The notes beneath the pieces were generated by a model that made no database searches, had not been told where the DNA came from, and saw only the letters and a program-made list of their open reading frames with translations. The position numbers and the translations under genes were made by a program. Source: an uncultured Oscillibacter sp. (GTDB taxonomy: Bacteria; Bacillota; Clostridia; Oscillospirales; Oscillospiraceae). From it: a stretch of 7,989 bases of DNA. Below, one piece after another: positions 1 through 6,560 of this stretch; positions within the stretch are counted from its first letter, which is position 1; each line of letters begins with the position of its first letter. The stretch spans positions 1 to 7,989 of the forward strand of contig CAJOFP010000105.1 in NCBI GenBank assembly GCA_905233795.1, in the 5' to 3' direction.

Positions 1-2072
1 TCCAGTCTTGCGCTCTCTTCCGTATAACGCTCATATTTTCTGGCGTCATCCGTCAAATGCCGAATAATCTGCGCCTCTCCGTCTTTCAGGTCGTTCCCGA
101 CAAACTGAAAACGAATCTCGCCGCTGGTCAGACCGCCTTTCACGGGATAATACAGCGTATCAAACGTATGGACAATCGTGGAAATCAACGCGAAAATCGC
201 TTTCTCTCTCTGGTTTTGCGCTTCCACATACTGCTGATCCGACGCGGGAACGTGTTCGCTTTCCATGTCTTTGACAAGCTGTTCAATAGCCATATGTTTT
301 TTGCTGTTCTCATACAGCCGTTCCATCAGGCTCTTTTGACCGGAAAGAAACATCACGCGATTTTTAAAAACGCTGTTATTATAAAAATCCATTAAATCCG
401 GATGCAGGTCCGCGCCGCCGTAAGGTTCAAAAATAATCAGCGACACTTTGTCCCGTTCCAGACGGATTTCATCCACGGCGGGCATGACATACAGATTTTC
501 ATAACAGTCTTTCAAAGACGGACGGAATCGAGTTTCCAGAAATTTAATTAATTCCGCCTTCGCTTTTTCATTGCTGTAACTTTCCACCAGCGTATTCATC
601 TGGGCGACCATATTTTTCGTGTTCTGATAATAATAACGCCCCCGGTTGTCCATCTTCAAATACCAACTCTGTTGTATAATTTCCTCCAGAGCCTTCTTGT
701 ATTGATTTAAATCCGCGCCGGGTTCGCAGAGATAGCCCAGAATCTCAGACTCCGTCAGACCGTTGACGCCGAGTTTGATTTCATTCAATGACGCCATCAA
801 TAATAAGCGGCTGACATTTTGCGCGTAAGGGAAAGAATCGTTAAATTCTTCCTGATAACCGGCGTCTATAGCCTCCGCCGTCGATTTCCCTCCCTGCGCT
901 ATATCATGGCTGATCGCGTTGGCGAGAGAGGAATTAATCTCATGGATAAAACCAAGCGTCGCAGGGCTGTTCAGGTTTATATCATATACATTGACCAGAT
1001 ACGCCGAATTCGCCCGCCCGCTTTCATAAAATTGGCGGATAATCTGACGCATCAGACGAATCAGGCCGCGGGTCTGCTGAAAATTCGGATTTTCTTTGAA
1101 ACGCGCGTATAAGTCTTTAATAGACGGGTGAAACGGATAGCTGTCTTTGATCCCGGCGAACCGGACGGACGGGGACTGTCCTGATAACCCGGATTTATTG
1201 GCTTGTTCCAGCGCGTTCTTAAACGTCACGGCAATCTCGTAAACATCATGGGAATTCCGGACCGGAACGCTTTCAAACAGGCGGACGCGGAGAATATCAT
1301 AAATCTCGTCCGAATTTAACGCGACCGGTTCTATATTTAACGCGACGCGGTTCGCCTCATTTTCTAATTCTTTAAAGCTGGACTGTAAAAGAGCGGAGGC
1401 GGATTCATATGTCGCTTTCAAATCGGAAAACACCAGACATACATCTCTGAGTTGTTCTTTTCCCAAAGCGCTGAAAAGATTCGCCAAAGCGGTCATGGTT
1501 ACTTTGCACAGATCCGAGTTGCCAATAGCCGTGGCTTTGGCGTATTCCAGATATGGCGGAAGCTCATCAAGCAGGATCAAAATTTTCTGTCCCCGCAAAA
1601 GATTGATCCACGCGCTTTCGCCCGGCGCTCGCAACGGCGAATAAAGGTCTTTGAATACGTCGCCTTTTCCCAACTGCGCCGCCAATTCCCCCCATATTCC
1701 ATACGGTATATCCGTTTCACGCCCGGAATACGACAGAACTTTAATTTCACCAAGATTTTCAAAGCCGGGCCCCAGAATTCTGGAACGCAGTTTAATATTT
1801 TGAGCGAGAAGTGCGAGCGCAATCATATTATGCGTCTTTCCACCGCCCATAGCCTGCGTCAGCTTAATAACGCCAGTATCTGATTGACCTGTAAATCGCT
1901 TGAAAGCGACGTCAAACAGCGTCCTCATGCCAGCGGTCTGGAAATTACTTGTGAAAAACTCTTCCGCGTCTATTTTTCCTTCGGGCAGATCGCTCAGATT
2001 CAGAGTAAATTCCGTCGTTGAATCTGAAAAGACGTTCTGACGTGGTTTACAGAGATCCGCCATAGATTTCAT
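1..2072 (-). CDS. DUF499-family AAA+-like ATPase, anti-phage type (N-terminal 690 aa, runs off left edge)
   Basis: The frame is open from an ATG at 2072 to the left edge; the 3' end is missing. The start follows a good AAAGGAG about 10 nt upstream; a second in-frame ATG lies at 2063. The N-terminus MKSMADLCKPR is typical of the DUF499 family (COG1483). Visible motifs are Walker A QAMGGGKTH at about residues 73-81, Walker B ILLDELPP with D169/E170, a stretch around VFSDLKATYESA followed by DEIYDILRVRLFE, and YPFHPS...QQTRGLIRLM, which is characteristic of the family. No signal peptide or membrane segment is seen. Members are usually about 1,000 aa, so roughly a third is missing. Known context (family knowledge): DUF499 ATPases occur with DUF1156 DNA methyltransferases in predicted anti-phage loci. 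The biochemical activity is not well defined; ATP-driven action on nucleic acid is inferred. It is transcribed divergently from the type III operon, so the two modules share only the intergenic region. Confidence 0.9.
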   Translation of the reverse strand, partial: MKSMADLCKPRQNVFSDSTTEFTLNLSDLPEGKIDAEEFFTSNFQTAGMRTLFDVAFKRFTGQSDTGVIKLTQAMGGGKTHNMIALALLAQNIKLRSRILGPGFENLGEIKVLSYSGRETDIPYGIWGELAAQLGKGDVFKDLYSPLRAPGESAWINLLRGQKILILLDELPPYLEYAKATAIGNSDLCKVTMTALANLFSALGKEQLRDVCLVFSDLKATYESASALLQSSFKELENEANRVALNIEPVALNSDEIYDILRVRLFESVPVRNSHDVYEIAVTFKNALEQANKSGLSGQSPSVRFAGIKDSYPFHPSIKDLYARFKENPNFQQTRGLIRLMRQIIRQFYESGRANSAYLVNVYDINLNSPATLGFIHEINSSLANAISHDIAQGGKSTAEAIDAGYQEEFNDSFPYAQNVSRLLLMASLNEIKLGVNGLTESEILGYLCEPGADLNQYKKALEEIIQQSWYLKMDNRGRYYYQNTKNMVAQMNTLVESYSNEKAKAELIKFLETRFRPSLKDCYENLYVMPAVDEIRLERDKVSLIIFEPYGGADLHPDLMDFYNNSVFKNRVMFLSGQKSLMERLYENSKKHMAIEQLVKDMESEHVPASDQQYVEAQNQREKAIFALISTIVHTFDTLYYPVKGGLTSGEIRFQFVGNDLKDGEAQIIRHLTDDARKYERYTEESARL

Positions 2073-2117
2073 GGGACAGCGTCTCCTTTCTAATTTGTAT
2101 GATTATCCGAAAACTGT

Positions 2118-2145
2118 GTTATAATTAATTTTTATTTTTATCCAA
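2118..2145 (-). promoter_or_regulatory. candidate sigma-70 promoter for the DUF499 gene
   Basis: Read on the minus strand, TTGGAT (2145-2140) is followed after 16 bp by TATAAC (2123-2118). The predicted start of transcription lies about 40 nt upstream of the ATG at 2072. The region is very AT-rich, so chance matches are likely. Support is the spacing and position only. Confidence 0.35.
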
Positions 2146-2418
2146 AAAATATATTAGTCAGCGCGAAACGGAGATATATTTTCATCCGCGAGCCGGACGG
2201 ATTCCAGTGAAAAAAGAATAGCACAATTTGTAACGGAAGGCAAGAAAAAAATAAAATCCGTATGCATATGACAATCATTAGCGGTTTACGCGCAATAAAA
2301 TACTGCAATCTGTTATTTTTTCCTAAATCAGGATGGAAGGAGGACGCGATTCTCGGCTTTTTATCTACTGTCAACAACTTAGGCTATAAATTTACTGAAA
2401 GATAAGATTGAAGCAAGT

Positions 2419-2450
2419 GATAAAAGCAATCAGACATTTGATTTTTTATC
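2419..2450. repeat. bulged inverted repeat (hairpin) in the intergenic region
   Basis: The arms are GATAAAA-gc-AATCA (2419-2432) and TGATT-TTTTATC (2439-2450). They form 12 perfect pairs around a 6-nt loop, with one 2-nt bulge on the left. There is no T-run after it in either direction, so it is not a standard terminator. It may be an operator or an RNA structure; the AT-rich setting means chance cannot be excluded. Confidence 0.4.
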
Positions 2451-2545
2451 GTGATAATATTTTGCCTTTCGCGCTTTTTCCGAGAGACGTTTCTATCCAC
2501 AGATACTGAACAGACTCTTAGCTTTGCTTCACGGACAGTGACGGA

Positions 2546-2612
2546 AATCCCATTAGCGATATGGTAAAGATTATCGATGAAAATTTTTGTCAGTCTCTTG
2601 TTAAATGGGATT
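2546..2612. repeat. spaced 9-bp inverted repeat
   Basis: AATCCCATT (2546-2554) and its exact reverse complement AATGGGATT (2604-2612) are separated by 49 bp. It lies about 180-240 bp upstream of the S-4TM start codon. It could be a pair of operator half-sites or the ends of a small decayed element; no target-site duplication was noticed. Weak evidence. Confidence 0.25.
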
Positions 2613-2728
2613 ATTATACTTGCGCAACGCTGTTTTATAGAGTCATAATTTGTCTGTTTTTACAAAAAATAAGAGAAATTTAAGAATTATTTTATATATA
2701 TTATCAAAATAAAATTTTACGCTTGCGC

Positions 2729-2756
2729 TTGTGTTTTTCTATTTCTATGGTAAAAT
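2729..2756 (+). promoter_or_regulatory. candidate extended -10 promoter for the S-4TM/type III operon
   Basis: TAAAAT (2751-2756) is preceded by TG one base upstream, giving the extended -10 form TGGTAAAAT. A weak -35 TTGTGT (2729-2734) sits 16 bp upstream. Transcription would start about 25-30 nt before the ATG at 2790, leaving room for the AAGGAG at 2775-2780. All five downstream genes overlap, so this would be the main promoter of the whole operon, with the effector translated first. Confidence 0.45.
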
Positions 2757-2789
2757 AAATAATGAATCCATATTAAGGAGATATGACAT

Positions 2790-3677
2790 ATGAATGAGTC
2801 AACCATATCCAACGGTATACAAACGCGTCAGAACGAAGAGGGCAACGTCGCAAAGCTGGCGGCGGCGGATCGGCTGTACAGTGAAGTAAAACGAATGAGT
2901 TTTTTTAAATTTCTGATCGCGGTTATTTTTCCGTTCGCGCTCTCGTGGATTCAGCTTTTTTGGGATAACTCACTGATTACAAGCGTTTCATGTGTTCTTG
3001 CCGTCATATCAATGCTGTTGTCGTACCGGCTGACCCCGGCGATTCAAAGAAAAGTCACTCTGGCCGCCGATATAAAACAGGATTATGACGTATCCGTCTA
3101 TCAGATGCCGTGGAATCCCGCGCTCTTTGGAACGAGAAAGAATCTGGCGCGGGAAATCGCGGAAAACAACGCGGCGGGACGGAACCGGAATGAGAATAAT
3201 AAGTTCAGGGACTGGTACAGACCGGAGACAGACAGTTTGTCCCTTGAAGAGGGAATTTTCGCGTGTCAGAAAGAGAATTACGCGTGGGACGCCAATATTC
3301 GCAAACGCTACAGAAATCTGTGCGCGGCGGGAATCGGGACGCTTATTCTTGTGATTTTTGGCATTGGGATTCTCAGAGACGAATCCGTTACGGTTTTGCT
3401 TGCGCGTCTTTTGTTTATTATTCCGATTCTCAGCTGGCTTCTGGAAACTGTCAAAGATTTGAACGAGGATATGGAACGTCTGGAAGAAATGAAAGCCGAG
3501 TTTCAGTCAGCGGATACGCGAAACATGGAGGATTTGCAAAAAATTCAAAAAAATATCTATGAGCATAGAAAGAGCTCTTTAACGCCTCCGGGCTTTGTCT
3601 ATCAATTATTCAGAGACCGTGACGAAGAAACCGCCCGACGTACAATAGAGATGGAAAGCTGGGGGAAAAGAGATTGA
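2790..3677 (+). CDS. S-4TM family putative pore-forming membrane effector
   Basis: A 295-aa protein that starts at ATG 2790, 9 nt after AAGGAG. The N-terminal RQNEEGNVAKLAAADRLYSE block is characteristic of the S-4TM family (SMODS-associated, four membrane segments). Hydrophobic spans are at about 39-56, 61-80, 177-195 and 199-218, giving a 2+2 layout around a cytosolic middle section (about 81-176). That section holds DYDVSVYQMPWNP (98-110), a DWYRP motif (141-145) and a CQKENYAWD motif (159-167). The C-terminal part (about 223-262) is charged and probably a coiled coil. In the family, the protein is a predicted effector that perforates the inner membrane on sensing a cyclic nucleotide. No CARF or SAVED sensor is fused. 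Its stop overlaps the TTG start of the next gene, so it is the first gene of the type III operon. The role as a Cas10-messenger-gated effector is inference from this context. Confidence 0.85.
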   Translation: MNESTISNGIQTRQNEEGNVAKLAAADRLYSEVKRMSFFKFLIAVIFPFALSWIQLFWDNSLITSVSCVLAVISMLLSYRLTPAIQRKVTLAADIKQDYDVSVYQMPWNPALFGTRKNLAREIAENNAAGRNRNENNKFRDWYRPETDSLSLEEGIFACQKENYAWDANIRKRYRNLCAAGIGTLILVIFGIGILRDESVTVLLARLLFIIPILSWLLETVKDLNEDMERLEEMKAEFQSADTRNMEDLQKIQKNIYEHRKSSLTPPGFVYQLFRDRDEETARRTIEMESWGKRD

Positions 3678-4923
3678 AACAGATTCGATTTGACGAAAAA
3701 TTTCGACTGGTCGTTCCGTTGGAAGCGCAATCACCCATGATTCACTTTCAGGCGCGGGAAACGGGCGCGACAATCCGCGCAACGGAGGTAAAGCCCAAAT
3801 TTGACCGTTTTCTCTGGAAACGTATCAATGAACGGAAATTAAATTCCGCCGGGATGATTCAAAAACAGTCGGACAGCGATCAGCGCGACGCGGTCCCGTC
3901 GTTAAAATACCGTATGCGGATTTATTGCCCGGAACCGCCGCAGGTAGTTTCTATTAATAACGGAAGTGTTAAAAGCCCGGACGGACGATCCGTCAAATTA
4001 CAGGATTATTCTTATTCCCTGTTTTACGGCAACTCCGGAAAGCCTACATTAGATGATCAAACAATGGGAATTTTATCAAATCCCGTGTTGGAAATCCAGT
4101 GCCTCAACGACGGACTTCGAGAATTGATAGAAGAATCCGTGACGGAGTTTTTTCTCACGACGAATTTCGGAATTATGCAAAGCAAGGGTTTCGGAAGTTT
4201 TTCCCCGTCGGACTTTTGCGATGATGATTGGCTCAACGACGTGCGGAGAGCGGAAATCGCCGGGTATCTGAAAGCGAAAACCGGAACGGATATTTGCTAT
4301 TATATGCAAATGAAATATCCCTATTATGACGCCGAATGGGACGCGTCTGTGAAAGATTTTACGGATACTTTCGAGGCGATACGCTGTTTTTATCAGCTTA
4401 TGAAATCGGGCTATAATCAGGCGCGTTCCTACGGAGAAAGCGAATATGAACGCTCTTTTCTGTTTCAGTATATGCACGATTTGGGAATCGGAAACGAAAA
4501 AGCGTGGATGAAACGGGAACACATTTCGCCCGCCGTAAATTTTATTACGTCCGCGCCTTGCTTGGAACGACTGGAAACGTATCCTATCAAACGGAGGACA
4601 GGCGGCGCGTTAATGTCACAATTTCCGGAGAGTTGCAAAGAGTTTCCTCTCCCGTTTTCTTTAAAGTCGTGAAAGATACGGTATTTATCACGGCGTTTCC
4701 CGTCCCGAAAGAAGTCTACGGGCAAATTTACACGTTTACCGGAGATCGTCGGAGAGGATATGAAAGCGGTGAAATCAGTACGCCGGAAGCGGAACTGTTC
4801 GCGTCGAGGGCGTTCGATACGCGGGACTTCATGGAGCGTTATGTGGAACATTACAACCGCCTGATTCGGGAAAATCGACTGCCGAAATTCCTGAAATACG
4901 CGAAAGAGGTGAGACCGCTGTGA
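3674..4923 (+). CDS. Cmr1-like RAMP protein, split by a -1 frame change
   Basis: The first frame runs 3674-4672 and the second is open to a stop at 4921-4923. Joining them by a -1 step after Phe290 (TTT, 4541-4543) gives a coherent 416-aa protein. It starts at TTG 3674, overlapping the effector stop, with GGGGGA 7 nt upstream. A start at this TTG retains the first strand FRLVVPLEAQSPMIHFQ. RAMP-like features are GATIRATEVKPKFDRFL (31-47), similar to the first conserved block of Cmr1, and a glycine-rich loop with MQSKGFGSF (168-176). After the join come YVRALLG and RVSSPVFFK, blocks I associate with Cmr1-like proteins. After the join point the first frame no longer looks like protein, while the second frame before it does not. 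Cmr1 sits near the head of the Cmr complex and contacts target RNA. The gene lies in the cmr1 position, immediately before cas10. If the frame change is not bypassed, the product is truncated and probably inactive. The family call is an inference from motifs and position. Confidence 0.7.
4537..4543 (+). other. possible -1 slippery site A AAT TTT (or 1-nt deletion point)
   Basis: The zero frame reads GTA AAT TTT ATT, so the heptamer A-AAT-TTT fits the X XXY YYZ pattern exactly in frame. A -1 slip continues as TAT TAC GTC and enters the second part of the Cmr1-like gene without loss of sense. A weak stem (CGTCC with GGAACG, one bulged A, 11-nt loop) starts about 5 nt downstream. No clear Shine-Dalgarno-like stimulator lies upstream. 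Loss of one T in the T run would give the same picture, so a natural deletion or sequencing error is at least as likely. Confidence 0.4.
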
Positions 4924-6560
4924 TATATTATACCGGCGTTACCATCGGACCAATCTTCGATACCATATCAAACGCGACGATTCCCGCCGCTCTTTGGTTC
5001 GCAAGCTATCTGTTTTCAGACCTGTGCGGACGACTCTGCAAGGGCGTTTCGGAGATTCCCGGCGCCGTGATTCTCTCACCGTTTTATAACGGCGCGGAAG
5101 AAAACGACGGCGTTGGAAAATATCATGACAGGATTGTTTTTTATACGGATTATTTTGACAGTAAATCCGCGCTGGACGAAAAGTTAAAGACCGTCATTCA
5201 AACCGTTATTACGGAAACGGTCGATGTTTTTCCGGACGAGGCGTTACAAGCGTCGAACGAAAAAACTGAGCGGTACAGCCGCGAACGCTTTTTGATTTTT
5301 CTGAAAGAATATCTGCAAATACATTATGTAATTTTATCGGAAAAAGAGACGGACGGCAAAAACGTGATTCTGACGCTCTCGCCTTATCTTGACGCGCTGG
5401 AACTGATGAAAACATTTCCGATGGATAGCGCTATAGACCCATTTCGGCGGATGTTCGCCCGGAAAGATGTCCTGAAAGACAGCGGAAACGCGCTGATTAA
5501 AAAAAGCGTTTTGTTTCCGTCAGACGCCGGAAATTTTTTGACGGGTAAAAACTGGAATATCCGTAGCATCTCGGAAATCGCCCGGACGGTCAGGGATTCG
5601 GAGCGGAAGCGCGATTATTATTACGCGGTCGTATCCGCTGACGGCGACGGCATGGGGAAATTTTTACAGGGATTGGACAATGAATCCGTCATCATCGCAA
5701 ATTACGGCGGAATGCCGATTTACGCCGGAGGCGACGATCTGCTTTTTCTGGCGCCGTTGACCGGGACAGTAAAAGATTTTTCAGACGCGGAAGCGGCTGA
5801 GAAAAGAGATAAAGATATTGTGTCTTTATGCGGCGCGTTGCGCGATTTGTTCGTAAATACGATTCGGACGGAATTTGAAACGGAATTTAAAAAAGCGTTT
5901 CCCGAAAAAGATATGCCTTTATTAGAATTCCCGACGCTGTCTTTTGGAGTGGCTGTGCAGTTTGAGAAATTCCCGCTATATGAGGCGTTAGAACAGTCGC
6001 GGAATTTGTTATATCAGGCGAAAAAGAAGATATATCAGGGCAAAAAAGACAATATTCTTTTGGAACTGCGTAAGCATAGCGGAAAGAGCGCGGCGTTGCT
6101 GATTCATAATCCTGATATAGAGGCTTTTGAGGAACTGTCGGAAGCGGCGCGGGGCGAAAATTTAGACAGCGAAAAGCCGACGGCGTTGCTATATACATTG
6201 CAAAATTTTCATTCCGTCGTCTCTGTTTTAATCGCTAATACGCGCAAGAGTCTGAACGCTGGCGAATGTCCCGACGCGCTCAAAAAGAATTTTGTATTGT
6301 CATGGGGGAATCTGTTCGACAATCCCGGACAGGAGATTTCCAAAGAATATACGGACGGCGTCGGAGACGCGTATTTTACGCGCCTGTTGTCGGAAAATCG
6401 GCGCGTATCCGTACCGACATACGCCATGCCGAGCGAATTTCAGGACAATTCCCTGAGAACTCTTGTCAATATTTTAATTTATGAAAAATTCATGCGTGAG
6501 AAAGTCAGCGAACAGGAACGGACGGACAGTCTGAAAACGGAAGCGGGTGAGGCGTCATGA
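4920..6560 (+). CDS. cas10: Cas10/Cmr2-type palm polymerase without HD domain (type III CRISPR)
   Basis: A 546-aa protein starting at GTG 4920, which overlaps the previous stop; AGAGGTGAG lies 6-7 nt upstream. The N-terminus begins directly with the first palm-like block (IGPIFDTISNAT...ALWFASYLFSDL, residues 9-35), which resembles the GPVQ...LWAGSYLLS block of Cmr2. There is therefore no room for the N-terminal HD nuclease, and no HD motif is seen. No zinc-ribbon CxxC pairs are present. The second palm has SADGDGMGKFL (239-249), YAGGDD (268-273, the catalytic GGDD) and TLSFGVAV (339-346), followed by a helical C-terminal D4-like part. Cas10 is the large subunit of type III complexes and makes cyclic oligoadenylate, or SAM-AMP in some Cmr systems, on target RNA binding. 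Odd point: only about 20 residues separate DGDGMGKFL from the GGDD strand, where Cas10 proteins normally have a much longer helical segment. Downstream cmr3 overlaps by an ATGA. Confidence 0.88.
   Translation: MIYYTGVTIGPIFDTISNATIPAALWFASYLFSDLCGRLCKGVSEIPGAVILSPFYNGAEENDGVGKYHDRIVFYTDYFDSKSALDEKLKTVIQTVITETVDVFPDEALQASNEKTERYSRERFLIFLKEYLQIHYVILSEKETDGKNVILTLSPYLDALELMKTFPMDSAIDPFRRMFARKDVLKDSGNALIKKSVLFPSDAGNFLTGKNWNIRSISEIARTVRDSERKRDYYYAVVSADGDGMGKFLQGLDNESVIIANYGGMPIYAGGDDLLFLAPLTGTVKDFSDAEAAEKRDKDIVSLCGALRDLFVNTIRTEFETEFKKAFPEKDMPLLEFPTLSFGVAVQFEKFPLYEALEQSRNLLYQAKKKIYQGKKDNILLELRKHSGKSAALLIHNPDIEAFEELSEAARGENLDSEKPTALLYTLQNFHSVVSVLIANTRKSLNAGECPDALKKNFVLSWGNLFDNPGQEISKEYTDGVGDAYFTRLLSENRRVSVPTYAMPSEFQDNSLRTLVNILIYEKFMREKVSEQERTDSLKTEAGEAS

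Larger units (their letters stand above)
2073..2789. other. AT-rich divergent intergenic region, no convincing gene
   Basis: This 717-bp gap separates the divergent DUF499 gene and the type III operon. It is clearly more AT-rich than the flanking genes, especially at 2640-2760. Longer minus-strand open frames here lack a ribosome binding site and use weak starts. Two short plus-strand frames have protein-like composition: 2262-2405 (47 aa, starting MHMTIISGLRAIKYCNLLFF) and 2561-2683 (40 aa, starting MVKIIDENFCQSLVKWDYYT). In both the reading frame seems to extend sensibly beyond its stop or start in another frame, which would fit decayed gene remnants. Neither has a well-placed Shine-Dalgarno or a recognisable family. 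No CRISPR-like direct repeats, tRNA or rho-independent terminator was found. Confidence 0.6.

Noticed and set aside
1452..1883. 143-aa plus-strand open frame opposite the DUF499 gene
   Set aside because: It is an antisense shadow of the Walker A/B region; the minus-strand frame carries the family motifs.
2120..2125. Perfect TATAAT on the plus strand as a promoter toward the S-4TM operon
   Set aside because: There is no acceptable -35 upstream, it is 670 bp from the operon, and the site overlaps the minus-strand promoter candidate.
2138..2377. 79-aa minus-strand open frame in the intergenic region
   Set aside because: It starts at TTG, has no ribosome binding site, has low-complexity hydrophobic composition and overlaps the proposed DUF499 promoter.
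2073..2789. CRISPR array in the non-coding gap
   Set aside because: No regularly spaced direct repeats of 24-40 bp were found here or elsewhere in the window.
3085..3562. Plus-strand open frames inside the S-4TM gene
   Set aside because: Arg-rich shadows in other frames; the S-4TM frame has the family motifs, ribosome binding site and membrane segments.
4504..4542. GTG at 4504 as an independent start for the second half of the Cmr1-like gene
   Set aside because: The first 13 codons of that frame do not look like protein and lack a Shine-Dalgarno, while the first frame is clearly coding up to 4543. A frame change near 4540 explains the pattern better.
4076..4851. 148-aa and 128-aa minus-strand open frames
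   Set aside because: They lie antisense to the Cmr1-like gene and have no motifs or ribosome binding sites.
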